NCBI GenBank assembly: GCA_964516135.1
Contig: CAZEWN010000013.1
Location: forward strand, 1-64,000
Origin: 34-65-8 sp964516135
Lineage (GTDB): Bacteria > Pseudomonadota > Alphaproteobacteria > Sphingomonadales > Sphingomonadaceae
DNA: 64,000 bases
Direction of reading: 5' to 3'
A model generated the notes under the pieces. The model worked only from the letters and a program-made list of their open reading frames with translations. It was not told where the DNA came from and made no database searches. Shown piece after piece: positions 52,622 to 60,899 of the stretch; position 1 is the stretch's first letter, and each line of letters begins with the position of its first letter. The position numbers and the translations under genes were made by a program.

Positions 52622-53469
52622 ACGTCCTCGCAGATGCGGGTGTAGAGCTGCGGTCGCCGGTCGCGGAAGAAGCCCATGCCCGCGCGGTGGGTGGCAGCCT
52701 CAGCCAAATCGAGCGTAGCCACCAGCACGCCGCTTTCCTCGCCGCCGAATTCGCACACGAAATCGCCCCATTCGTTGGCGATGAAGCTGTGGCCGTAGAA
52801 TCTCTGGCCGTCTTCGGTGCCGATGCGGTTGGCGGCGATCACCGGCATGCAGTTGGATACCGCATGGCCCTGCATCGCCCGGCGCCACATCCGGCTCGTA
52901 TCAAGGTCGCTATCATAGGGTTCGCTGCCAATGGCAGTCGGATAGAATAGCACTTCGGCGCCCTTGAGCGCCATCACGCGCGCGCATTCGGGATACCACT
53001 GGTCCCAGCAAATACCGACGCCGATCCGGGTACCCATCACGTCCCACACCTTGAACCCGTCGTTGCCGGGGCGGAAGTAGTACTTCTCTTCGTAGCCCGG
53101 TCCGTCGGGGATATGACTCTTGCGGTAGGTACCCCGGATCTCGCCACGATCGTCGATCATGGCGAGAGTGTTGTAGTAGTGGTGCCCATCGCGCTCGAAG
53201 AAGCTGGTCGGGATCGCCACTTTCAGCTTGGCCGCCAGCTTGCGCATCGCGATCACCGAGGGGTGTTCGCCGAGAGGGCGGGCGAGGGCGAAGCAAGCCT
53301 CGTCCTCCAGCTTGCAGAAGTATTCGCCGCTGAACAGTTCGGGCGGCAGGATGATCTGCGCACCCCGCGCGGCCGCCTGCTCGACCAGTTCGCCGACGGC
53401 GGCGATGTTGTCCGCCTCGTCGGGTGCATTGAGCGCCAGTTGCAGCGCGGCGACGGTGATCTGGGTCAT
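52618..53469 (-). CDS. aguB: N-carbamoylputrescine amidohydrolase
   Basis: A carbon-nitrogen hydrolase that converts N-carbamoylputrescine into putrescine in polyamine synthesis from arginine. It is 283 aa from the ATG at 53469. The Glu-Lys-Cys triad is present: QIILPPELFSGEYFC (Glu), YRKSHIPDGPGYEEKYYF (Lys) and IGVGICWDQWYPECAR (Cys). KYYFRPGNDGFKVW is typical of AguB. The agmatine deiminase aguA is not in the window. folK follows and overlaps by the stop. Confidence 0.95.
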   Translation of the reverse strand: MTQITVAALQLALNAPDEADNIAAVGELVEQAAARGAQIILPPELFSGEYFCKLEDEACFALARPLGEHPSVIAMRKLAAKLKVAIPTSFFERDGHHYYNTLAMIDDRGEIRGTYRKSHIPDGPGYEEKYYFRPGNDGFKVWDVMGTRIGVGICWDQWYPECARVMALKGAEVLFYPTAIGSEPYDSDLDTSRMWRRAMQGHAVSNCMPVIAANRIGTEDGQRFYGHSFIANEWGDFVCEFGGEESGVLVATLDLAEAATHRAGMGFFRDRRPQLYTRICEDV

Positions 53470-53480
53470 GGCACGCGCGC

Positions 53481-54257
53481 CTATGCCGGGCGCAAGGCGA
53501 AGTCTACCTGGATATAGACCTCGCTGCGGGTGGTGCCGGTCATCAGGCCGGGCGAGCCCTGTTCGGGCATCGGCATGGCGACCGGCGGCGGCGGCGGGGG
53601 TGCGACCGGCACGCTGGCGGCCGCCGCTTCGGCTGCGGTCGCGTCGGCCCCGCGAAGCCATGCCTGGCCCTGCGTGCCGCCCGCGTCGCGGATGTAGAGC
53701 ACGCGCGCGATCTCCATGTCCGCCGCTTCGGCATAGGCCTCGGCCCGGCGCCGTGCGGCCTTGTAGGCATTGGCATAGGCCTGGTTCGCCGCCGTTTCGG
53801 GATCGGCCATCGACAGGTTGGGGCCGGACACGATGTTGGCGCCCGCCTCGGTCACCGCCGTCACCGCCGCGCCCGCGCGCGACGCGTCGCGCAGCGTCAC
53901 CTCGACCACGTTGGCGGCCTGGAACTGGCCGCGCCGGTCGCCATAATCGATCCGGTTGACGCTGACTGCGCGCGTTTGGATGTCCCGCTCGGCCACGCCC
54001 AGTTCGCGCAGCGCGGCAACGATCTCGGCGATCTTTTCGCCATTCGCTTCGCTCGCGGCGCGGGCGCTGACGGCCCAGGTCTCGATCCCGGCCTGGAATT
54101 GCGCACGGTCGGGCCGCGTCTCGGCCCGGCCGCTTGCGCTGACCGAGAGCAGCGTTTCGTCGCGATCGATCCCGCGTGCGCCATCCGCGCCGCTGCCACA
54201 GGCGGCAAGCGCCAGGGCGAGTGATGCGGCGATGGCGGTGCGACCCGGCTCCATCAT
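53481..54257 (-). CDS. SIMPL-domain (DUF541) lipoprotein
   Basis: A 258-residue protein from the ATG at 54257. It starts with a lipoprotein signal (ASLALALAACG, Cys near residue 20). The SIMPL domain covers residues about 35-225 (LLSVSASGRAETRPDRAQFQ, ALRELGVAERDIQTRAVSVN, QAYANAYKAARRRAEAYAEA). A Pro-rich linker (PPPPPPVAMPMP) precedes the last strand. Function of the family is unclear (stress-related envelope proteins in some bacteria). Its start overlaps the stop of the methyltransferase gene. Confidence 0.87.
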   Translation of the reverse strand: MMEPGRTAIAASLALALAACGSGADGARGIDRDETLLSVSASGRAETRPDRAQFQAGIETWAVSARAASEANGEKIAEIVAALRELGVAERDIQTRAVSVNRIDYGDRRGQFQAANVVEVTLRDASRAGAAVTAVTEAGANIVSGPNLSMADPETAANQAYANAYKAARRRAEAYAEAADMEIARVLYIRDAGGTQGQAWLRGADATAAEAAAASVPVAPPPPPPVAMPMPEQGSPGLMTGTTRSEVYIQVDFALRPA

Positions 54258-55120
54258 CCCGCTTTGCGGAACAGCAAGGTCATGCGGTCGCTTTCGCCCT
54301 TGCCCTTCAGGTCCTCGCGCTTCGTCCGCAGGATCGGGGGCATTTCCCACACACCGTCGGCATGGTCGGCAGTGTCGTTCGGATTTGCGTTGATCTCGCT
54401 CTTGCCGACCAGTTCGAACCCGTTCAGGCGCAGAAGCGCGATCACGTCGTCCTCGCGCATATAGCCCTTGGTACCGTTGGCGTAGCTCCACGGCGCATCG
54501 GACCTCGCCCGGTGCTGCTCGATTCCTAGCATTCCGTCGTCCTTGAGCAGGTCGCGCATGGCTTTCAATTCACTGTCGGCGATATTGCGCTGATGCAAGT
54601 TGTGCATCATCCGGGGCACGATGATCCGGTCGAAGGTCCCCTTGTGCTCGGAGGGCACCGCGTCGAGGGTATGGGCTGCGAACCGGTCGACGGGTAGCCC
54701 AGTGAAACCAGCGACGTCGGCCGGGAACTTGGCGGCGGCGGCGCGGAGCCGCTCCTGCGCGGCGGCGTCGCCAACCGCGCTGGACGAGAAGAACAAGCCG
54801 ACAAGCTGACCCTCACCCCCGAGGTAATGACCGAGCAGACGCGAGAACCACTGGCCGCCGGGCGCGTATTCGCCAACCTTCATATCCGGGGCTATCTGCC
54901 AGAACGCGAGGGTGTCGGCAGGATGGCGGAAGGCATCGCGTGCGCGGTCCTCTGCGCGGGTGGGATGGTTGATCGCGCCCGACAGCGCCTCGGCATGCTG
55001 TGCCTTGAAAGTGGCGGGGTCGGTCGCGCCGTGCCCGGCATGCGCCGTTCCCGCGTGATGGTCGGCGAGTGCCGGGGCGGCGAAAGCCAGCGCGGCGGCA
55101 GCGGCATAGAGGATACGCAT
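54254..55120 (-). CDS. Exported class I SAM methyltransferase-like protein
   Basis: A 288-residue protein from the ATG at 55120 (MRILYAAAAALAFAAPALAD), which is a signal peptide ending at ALA. The mature part resembles the COG4798 predicted methyltransferases: DRARDAFRHPADTLAFWQIA, VGEYAPGGQWFSRLLGHYLG, and DRIIVPRMMHNLHQRNIADS, then MLGIEQHRA. Exported methyltransferase-like proteins of this group are known from genomes, but their substrates are not. It is coupled to the SIMPL gene by start/stop overlap. Confidence 0.83.
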   Translation of the reverse strand: MRILYAAAAALAFAAPALADHHAGTAHAGHGATDPATFKAQHAEALSGAINHPTRAEDRARDAFRHPADTLAFWQIAPDMKVGEYAPGGQWFSRLLGHYLGGEGQLVGLFFSSSAVGDAAAQERLRAAAAKFPADVAGFTGLPVDRFAAHTLDAVPSEHKGTFDRIIVPRMMHNLHQRNIADSELKAMRDLLKDDGMLGIEQHRARSDAPWSYANGTKGYMREDDVIALLRLNGFELVGKSEINANPNDTADHADGVWEMPPILRTKREDLKGKGESDRMTLLFRKAG

Positions 55121-55222
55121 CGTGTCTCTCCCTGGGGAATCCGGATGGCGCACCTTAGGCGTGGGGCGGGCGATGACAAGGCCGCTCGCGCATCCTATCT
55201 GCCCGGGCGAAGGAGAATTTCA

Positions 55223-55762
55223 GTGAGCGAGCAGGAACAGGCAATCGTCGCTGGCGGATGCTTCTGGTGCACCGAGGCGGTATTTCGCGATGTCGTCGGC
55301 GTTAACGCGGTCGAGAGCGGCTATATTGGCGGGGCCAAGGCCAACCCGACCTACAAGGAAGTGTGCAGCGGCACGACCGGTCATGCAGAGGCGATCCGGG
55401 TAACATACAATCCGGCGACGCTGTCCTACGGCGACCTCATCGACGTGTTCATGGGCACGCACGATCCGACGCAGCTGAACCGCCAGGGCGGGGACGTCGG
55501 CACACAATACCGCAGCGCAATCTTTCCGCTGGATGACGCGCAGCGGGCTGAGGCAAAGGCAGGGATCGCGCGCTGGAACGAGGAACATCCTGGCCAGAGC
55601 GCGGTAACCACGATCGAAGGGCCGGCACAGTGGTATCCGGCGGAAGATTATCACCAGGAATACTGGGAGGGCGAGGGCCAGCGGAACCCCTATTGCCTCG
55701 CGGTTATCCCCCCCAAGCTCCAAAAACTAAGGAAAAGCTTCGCGGCCCGCGTCAAGGCCTAG
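55223..55762 (+). CDS. msrA: Peptide methionine-(S)-S-oxide reductase
   Basis: Repairs oxidised methionine. It is 179 aa from GTG 55223 with AAGGAG 7 bases upstream. The active-site motif is GGCFWCTEAVF, then VESGYIGGAKANPTYKEVCS, then HDPTQLNRQGGDVGTQYRSA and AEDYHQEYW. The resolving Cys pair near the C-terminus is not clearly present; one Cys lies in NPYCLAV. No signal peptide, so cytoplasmic. A hairpin follows. Confidence 0.96.
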   Translation: MSEQEQAIVAGGCFWCTEAVFRDVVGVNAVESGYIGGAKANPTYKEVCSGTTGHAEAIRVTYNPATLSYGDLIDVFMGTHDPTQLNRQGGDVGTQYRSAIFPLDDAQRAEAKAGIARWNEEHPGQSAVTTIEGPAQWYPAEDYHQEYWEGEGQRNPYCLAVIPPKLQKLRKSFAARVKA

Positions 55763-55774
55763 CGAAGGGGTGGA

Positions 55775-55797
55775 CGGGGTGGGCGATGCCCACCCCG
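55775..55797. terminator. Hairpin between msrA and the OmpA gene
   Basis: Perfect 10-base stem CGGGGTGGGC / GCCCACCCCG with loop GAT, between convergent genes. No T-run, so strength is uncertain. Confidence 0.55.
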
Positions 55798-55805
55798 CGG
55801 CATCC

Positions 55806-56690
55806 TTAGAACCCGTCGACAGCCTTGCTGACGAGGATATTGACCGCGACACGGCGATTCTGCGCCTTGCCTTCCTCGGTCGAATTGTCAGCCGCCGGAT
55901 CGGCTTCGGCCATGCCCGTCGGCGTCAGCATGCGGAACGGCTTCCAGCCGCATTGCTGCTGCAGGTAATTCACCACCCTGGTCGCGCGGCGTTCGCTAAG
56001 TTCCTGGTTGAATTCATAATCACCGGTGGAGTCGGTGTAGCCGACAACCAGCAGCAGTGCATTGTCCATCGAATTTGCCTGGTTGGCTGCCGCGCAAAGC
56101 TCTGCCTGCGCCTGGCTGGACAGGTTGTGCTTGCCGGTATCGAAGAACACGTTGGTCGTGCCCTTGATGTTGTACTGGTCGATGTCGCCCACACGGCCGC
56201 GCAGTGCTTCGGTGGCGGCGGTCTGCTCGGCGAACCCCTGCGCGGTGCCGCTGCGAATCATTGACGCGGTGCGCAAGTCGCGGCTCTTCAGATCGACGCG
56301 GCTGGCGATCAGCCCGTCGCCCCACTGTACTGTTTTGACCGTCACCGGCAGACCGTTGAGCAGCGATTGGGTGCCCAGCTTGTCACGCGACAGGCCCAGG
56401 AAACCACCGCTGGACTTCACTTCAGTCGCCTGACCCACCGCAATTGTGGTACTGGTGCTGCCATCGGCGCTGGTGACCTGCATGCGCTCACCGCTGCGCG
56501 CGGAAATGATGCCTTCGATGTCCGGACCTTCAGGCAGACCGGACAGATCAGTCGGTAACGAGCCGTAAACGGTCGTCATGACCTCGCCGTCGGTCGGATC
56601 CTGCTGCTGTGCAGACAAACCGCTGGTGGCGGGCAGTGCGAGCATGGCGAGCGCCAGCAGTGCGGTGGAGGAATTGGGAACGGTACGCAT
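55806..56690 (-). CDS. OmpA-family outer-membrane/periplasmic protein
   Basis: A 294-residue protein. A signal peptide (about 1-27, ending LSAQ) precedes a region of unknown fold (about 35-170). The C-terminal OmpA/MotB domain (about 175-290) has TTNVFFDTGKHNLSSQAQAE, LLLVVGYTDSTGDYEFNQEL and SERRATRVVNYLQQ, which bind peptidoglycan. AAGGAG lies 6 bases before the ATG. The upstream 304-base gap holds no gene. Confidence 0.93.
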   Translation of the reverse strand: MRTVPNSSTALLALAMLALPATSGLSAQQQDPTDGEVMTTVYGSLPTDLSGLPEGPDIEGIISARSGERMQVTSADGSTSTTIAVGQATEVKSSGGFLGLSRDKLGTQSLLNGLPVTVKTVQWGDGLIASRVDLKSRDLRTASMIRSGTAQGFAEQTAATEALRGRVGDIDQYNIKGTTNVFFDTGKHNLSSQAQAELCAAANQANSMDNALLLVVGYTDSTGDYEFNQELSERRATRVVNYLQQQCGWKPFRMLTPTGMAEADPAADNSTEEGKAQNRRVAVNILVSKAVDGF

Positions 56691-56994
56691 AAGTCACTCC
56701 TTCAAGAATTCCGGTCAGCCGGCGTCGCAGCCAGTAGTCGCGATCACCCCCCTTTGCCGCCTGATCGGTCGTCGAAGCCCCCTTGGTACAAAGCTGAATG
56801 CATCGTCGGTATCGCGCCACGGCGGCACGGACCGCCCGCGTGTTCATGATCACCTGTCCCGCGGATGAACATGCGCGGGATCCGGGGCCATTGTGCCGGT
56901 GATGCGGGCGCGGGGTGCGGCGAACCGCCGTTAGTCGCGGTTATCTGGCTTGCCAGTAACCGTGTACCTGCGCGGCGGGGGCCGAGTCCCTCCG
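56691..56994. other. 304-base gap between the OmpA and rsmB genes
   Basis: No ORF worth calling on either strand. It contains the OmpA ribosome binding site and presumably its promoter on the minus strand; I could not pick out clear -35/-10 boxes. Confidence 0.6.
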
Positions 56995-58230
56995 TCAGCC
57001 AACGCGCCATCGCGCGATGAAAAAACCATCGAGGCCGCCCGCTTCGACCAACATCCCGGGATGTGTCCGCAGCCACCCTTCGCTCGTTGGCGTCAGCCCT
57101 GCCGGCAATTCCGTCGCGATGATCGGATCAGGTGTCAGCGGGACAGAGAGCGCTCGGTCGGCGCCCTCTTCGCGCTCAAGCGAGCAGGTGGCGTAAACGA
57201 GCCTGCCGCCCGGCGCCAGCCAATCGGCTGCGCGCGTCAGCAGCTCCGCTTGCAATGCGGCCATCTCCGCGATCTCGCCTGCCCGCACTCGGTGGAGCAC
57301 GTCGGGATGCCGCCGCGCAGTGCCGGTGGCGGAGCACGGTGCGTCGAGCAGTATCGCGTCAAAGCGATGCCTGGGTTCCCAGGCAAGCGCATCGGCGCGA
57401 ACGATACCGGCCTTGAGGCCGGTACGCCTCAGATTTTCGCGCAGCAGCTCGAGTCGTCGCTTGGATATATCGAGCGCGGCCACATCCCAGCCGGCTGCGG
57501 CCAGTTGCAGGGTCTTGCCACCCGGAGCGGCGCAAAGGTCGAGTACGCGGCGTCCCTCGCCACGCCCAAGCAACCGGGCGGGAAGCGACGCGGCAATGTC
57601 CTGAACCCACCACGCCCCCTCGGCGAACCCTGACAGCTTCTCGACGTTACCGCCGCGCGGGAGACGCACGTGACCGGGGGCGATGCTGTCGCCGCCCAGC
57701 TGGTTGGCCCAGTGCGCTGTCTGCGACCAGTCCCGCAATGCAAGGTCTAGCGGCGGCGGCTCGGCCAATCCCGCGGCGATCGCGGGCGCGATTGCACCCC
57801 AGCGCGCGGCTACTTCCGCGGGTAGCGCAGGTGCGGCGGGCAGCTCCGCGACGCGCTTGGTTAGCGTGGCGAACACGCCGTGCGCCAGGCGGCGGGGGCC
57901 GCCGCTGAGGAGGTCGAGCCCGGTCGCGACGACTGCGTGCGGCGGGGTCCCGAGGCGAAGCCACTGCGCCAGCATCAGCCGCAGGACCATGCGTGGCTTG
58001 GCGTCCGGCGGGAGGGGCCGGGCTGTGGCGCTGTCGATCAGCGTGTCGAGGTCGACGAGCCAGCGCAACGTTTCGCTCGCTATCGCGCGGGCGAGCGCCC
58101 TGTCCTCGAACTTACGCACGTCCGCGGTCGCGGGGGCGAACGCCTGATCGAGCGTCTCGCCCCGGCGCAGCACCGCGTCGAGCAGGCGCAGCGCGGCCTT
58201 GCGCGCGTGAATACCGGAGGGTTGGGCCAT
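56995..58230 (-). CDS. rsmB: 16S rRNA m5C methyltransferase, RsmB/NOP family
   Basis: A 411-residue protein from the ATG at 58230 (MAQPSGIHARKAALRLLDAV). The N-terminal NusB-like domain (about 1-130) is followed by a SAM-dependent domain: WWVQDIAASLPARLLG, VLDLCAAPGGKTLQLAAAGW, LLDAPCSATGTARRHPDVLH (catalytic Cys motif) and LVYATCSLEREE. An in-frame extension to 58302 is unlikely. It is divergent from the small SdhAF4-like gene. rsmB methylates C967 in E. coli; the target here is inferred. Confidence 0.93.
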   Translation of the reverse strand: MAQPSGIHARKAALRLLDAVLRRGETLDQAFAPATADVRKFEDRALARAIASETLRWLVDLDTLIDSATARPLPPDAKPRMVLRLMLAQWLRLGTPPHAVVATGLDLLSGGPRRLAHGVFATLTKRVAELPAAPALPAEVAARWGAIAPAIAAGLAEPPPLDLALRDWSQTAHWANQLGGDSIAPGHVRLPRGGNVEKLSGFAEGAWWVQDIAASLPARLLGRGEGRRVLDLCAAPGGKTLQLAAAGWDVAALDISKRRLELLRENLRRTGLKAGIVRADALAWEPRHRFDAILLDAPCSATGTARRHPDVLHRVRAGEIAEMAALQAELLTRAADWLAPGGRLVYATCSLEREEGADRALSVPLTPDPIIATELPAGLTPTSEGWLRTHPGMLVEAGGLDGFFIARWRVG

Positions 58231-58285
58231 TGCGGGCGCCCTAGCGGTGGTTGAAACCGCACGCCAGAGCGCGCATGTCTGATGC

Positions 58286-58441
58286 ATGCAACGCGCGACC
58301 AAACGGCCCCAGGGTTTCGAGAAGCCCCCCCATTGGACCAGTGATCCCCCGCCGTTGCCGGAAAAGGTCGCGAATGGCGAAACCCTCAGCCCGACACGCT
58401 ATGGCGATTGGGTGAAAGATGGGATCGCCGTCGACTTCTAG
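58286..58441 (+). CDS. DUF1674 / SdhAF4-like small protein
   Basis: A 51-residue protein, too short for most gene callers. After a basic N-terminus and a PPHWTSDPPPLPEKV segment it ends in the DUF1674 hallmark SPTRYGDWVKDGIAVDF. SdhAF4 relatives help flavinylate succinate dehydrogenase subunit A; no sdh gene is in the window. The ATG at 58286 lies 55 bases from the divergent rsmB start. The stop overlaps the convergent P450 stop as CTAG. Confidence 0.88.
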   Translation: MQRATKRPQGFEKPPHWTSDPPPLPEKVANGETLSPTRYGDWVKDGIAVDF

Positions 58442-59835
58442 AGAGGTCGGAACGTTACCTTCAGCCCGTCTTTCGGCTTGGGGATTGGCCAGGCCTGCCA
58501 TTCGGGCGAATAGCCTGGCTCGACCGCAATCTCGTAACGGGTGAGGATTTGCGCCATCAAGATCTTCACCTGCATGTAGGCGAAGTGGAGCCCCAGGCAC
58601 ATGTGCGCGCCGCCACCGAATGGAACCCAGGCATATTTGTGTCGCGCCTTCACCGCCTCGGGCGTGAAGCGCAATGGATCGAAGCGCGTGGGATTGGGCC
58701 AGTACTCTTCCATCAGATGAACATACTGCGTGTTGATGCCAACCTGCGTCCCCGCCGGTATGCGGTAGCCAGCATATTCGAATTCGCGCAACGCGCGGCG
58801 CGGGGTCGAAGGCACGGGTGCGATCAGGCGCAATGATTCCTTGAACGCCATCTCGGTTAGTTCGAGCTTGCCCAGATCATCGTAGCCGATGTCGTACGCC
58901 CCCCCGGTCGCCGCCACGATCTCGGCGCGCAGTTTATCCTGCCATTCGGAATGCTTCGCCAGTAGCCAGACAAGCGACGTCGCGCTGGAAGTGATGGTGT
59001 CATGCGCGGCCATCATCAGGAAGTTCATGTGGTCGACCACTTCATCGACCGGCAGCAGGCTGCCATCCTCGCGGGTCGCGGTGGCAAACTGGCTGAACAT
59101 GTCCTGCCCGCCGCCCTCAGCGCGGCGGCGGTGCGTTTCGCGGGTGAAATAGTCGACCAGGAATGCCCGCCCCTTTACCCCGCGGCGCATCTGGGTGAAC
59201 GGCAACGGCCGGCGGATCGGCGCGACCGATGCCTGGACCATGTCGACAAACGCCTGGTTGATTCGGTCCGCTTCCGGCCCCCAGGAAATGCCGATGAAGC
59301 TGTCGGCGGCAAGGTCCAAGGTCAGCTGCTTGATCGCCGGGTAGAACGGCATGGGCTTGTCGCCCCAGTCCTTTACGACGCGTGCGATGCCACTGTTGAG
59401 GCTGCCGGCGTAGTGGCGCATTGGACCCGGCTTGAAGGCGATCGACAGCGCGCGCCGGTCAACCCGATGATGGTCGAAATCGATGAGCATCAGCCCGCGC
59501 GGAAACAGCTTGTCGAGGATCGGGCCCCAACCCTGTTCGCTGGAGAAAATCTTCTCGCGGTCGAACAGCACCAGCTCGTTCGCCTCCGCGCCTACAAGCG
59601 CAACGGTCCACCCGCCGAAGGCACGGTTCTTGTAGACCGGACCATAGGTGCCGATCATCCGCTTCGTGAACCCGTGTGGATCGGCCAGCATGCGAAAGGT
59701 ATTGCCCACGACCGGCGGCCCCGCCTCGCCCGGGATATGGTCGAGCGCTTCTCCCGGCAGCCGCTCGCTCCAATGGCGTGGAGTTGCCTCGGCGGAGGCA
59801 GCGGGGGCGAATTCGGATGTTGCGAGCGTGGCCAT
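58438..59835 (-). CDS. Cytochrome P450
   Basis: A 465-residue heme monooxygenase. Heme ligand loop FGGGAHMCLGLHFAYMQVKI, I-helix AAHDTITSS (Asp-Thr pair for proton delivery), the K-helix ESLRLIAPVPSTPRRA, and the PERF-type RFDPLRFTPE. No membrane anchor, so soluble. The sequence resembles the CYP26/CYP120-like group acting on retinoids and terpenoids, but the substrate is unproven. A TetR-type palindrome lies 11 bases before the ATG. No ferredoxin or reductase is adjacent. hemH follows on the same strand. Confidence 0.94.
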   Translation of the reverse strand: MATLATSEFAPAASAEATPRHWSERLPGEALDHIPGEAGPPVVGNTFRMLADPHGFTKRMIGTYGPVYKNRAFGGWTVALVGAEANELVLFDREKIFSSEQGWGPILDKLFPRGLMLIDFDHHRVDRRALSIAFKPGPMRHYAGSLNSGIARVVKDWGDKPMPFYPAIKQLTLDLAADSFIGISWGPEADRINQAFVDMVQASVAPIRRPLPFTQMRRGVKGRAFLVDYFTRETHRRRAEGGGQDMFSQFATATREDGSLLPVDEVVDHMNFLMMAAHDTITSSATSLVWLLAKHSEWQDKLRAEIVAATGGAYDIGYDDLGKLELTEMAFKESLRLIAPVPSTPRRALREFEYAGYRIPAGTQVGINTQYVHLMEEYWPNPTRFDPLRFTPEAVKARHKYAWVPFGGGAHMCLGLHFAYMQVKILMAQILTRYEIAVEPGYSPEWQAWPIPKPKDGLKVTFRPL

Positions 59836-59845
59836 GCGTCACTCC

Positions 59846-59867
59846 TTACCTACACGAGTGTAAGTAA
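59846..59867. promoter_or_regulatory. TetR-type operator before the P450 gene
   Basis: TTACCTACAC, GA, GTGTAAGTAA: the two 10-base arms match at 9 of 10 positions. This is the size and pattern of TetR-family operators. It sits 11 bases before the P450 ATG, where a bound repressor would block transcription or initiation. No tetR gene lies next to it. Confidence 0.8.
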
Positions 59868-59876
59868 ATCCTAACG

Positions 59877-60899
59877 CTAAATCCAGCCCGACAATTCGCG
59901 GCGAATAATCGTGTCCAGCATGTTCATTCCTGCTTCGGATGTGTTGAGGCAGGCAAGTGCGGCGTATTGTTCGCCACCGGCGGCCAGGAATGTCTCACGG
60001 CCTTGCATGGCGATCTCCTCCAGCGTTTCGAGGCAGTCGGCGGCGAATCCTGGCATCGCCACCGCCATGCGGCGGGTGCCCGCCAGGGCTTCGGCCTCGA
60101 TCGTCGTATCGGTGGCGGGTTCCAGCCATTTGGCCCGGCCGAAGCGCGATTGGAATGTCGTAACCACGCGCAGGCCGGGCCGGGCCAGTGCCTGCTCCAG
60201 CAGCCGCGCGGTCTTGCGGCAGTGACAGTGGTATGGGTCGCCCAGGTGCAGGGTTCGCTCGGGCATTCCGTGGAAGCTCAACAACAGCACTTCGGGCATG
60301 AAGGCGAGCCCGTCCAGCTGTCGGCCGAGATCGGCGGAAAGCGCGGCGATATGCGCCGGGTCGTCATGATAGGGGGGCAGGGTCCGCAGCGCGGGTTGCC
60401 AACGCATTGTGCGCAAGGTTTCCGCAGCTTTGTCCACAACCGTCGCCGTCGTCGCCGCGCAGTATTGCGGATAGAGCGGCGCGAGCAGGATGCGCTCGCA
60501 CCCCGCTTCCATCAGCGCGCGCAGCCGTGTGTCGATCGCGGGACTGCCGTACCGCATTGCCCAGTCGACCCGCACATCCATGCCAAGCCGCGCTTGCAGC
60601 GCTTCGGCCTGGGCACGGGTGATGGCCGCGAGTGGCGATCCGGCCTCCGTCCAGACCTGTGCGTATGCGTGGGCAGACTTCTTGGGCCGGGTGTTCAGCA
60701 CGATCCCGCGCAGGATCGGTTGCCACAACAGCGCGGGAATTTCGACGACGCGGCGGTCCGAAAGAAATTCCTTGAGATAGCGTCGCACCGATGCTGGATC
60801 GGGCGCTTCGGGCGTCCCAAGGTTCACCAGCAATACCCCCACCCCGCTGCTGCGAACCGGCTGGTGGGTCGAGGGCGGCGATTGCGGTTGCCAGGTCAT
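59877..60899 (-). CDS. hemH: Ferrochelatase
   Basis: Inserts Fe2+ into protoporphyrin IX to make heme. It is 340 aa from the ATG at 60899. Motifs are VGVLLVNLGTPEAPDPASVR, YLKEFLSDRRVVEIP, LLLSFHGMPERTLHLGDPYH with the key His, then TFQSRFGRAKWLEPATD and PGFAADCLETLEEI. Overlaps the molybdenum hydroxylase gene's stop by 4 bases, so it is likely in one unit with it. Next to a P450, which needs heme; co-function is suggestive only. Confidence 0.96.
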   Translation of the reverse strand: MTWQPQSPPSTHQPVRSSGVGVLLVNLGTPEAPDPASVRRYLKEFLSDRRVVEIPALLWQPILRGIVLNTRPKKSAHAYAQVWTEAGSPLAAITRAQAEALQARLGMDVRVDWAMRYGSPAIDTRLRALMEAGCERILLAPLYPQYCAATTATVVDKAAETLRTMRWQPALRTLPPYHDDPAHIAALSADLGRQLDGLAFMPEVLLLSFHGMPERTLHLGDPYHCHCRKTARLLEQALARPGLRVVTTFQSRFGRAKWLEPATDTTIEAEALAGTRRMAVAMPGFAADCLETLEEIAMQGRETFLAAGGEQYAALACLNTSEAGMNMLDTIIRRELSGWI

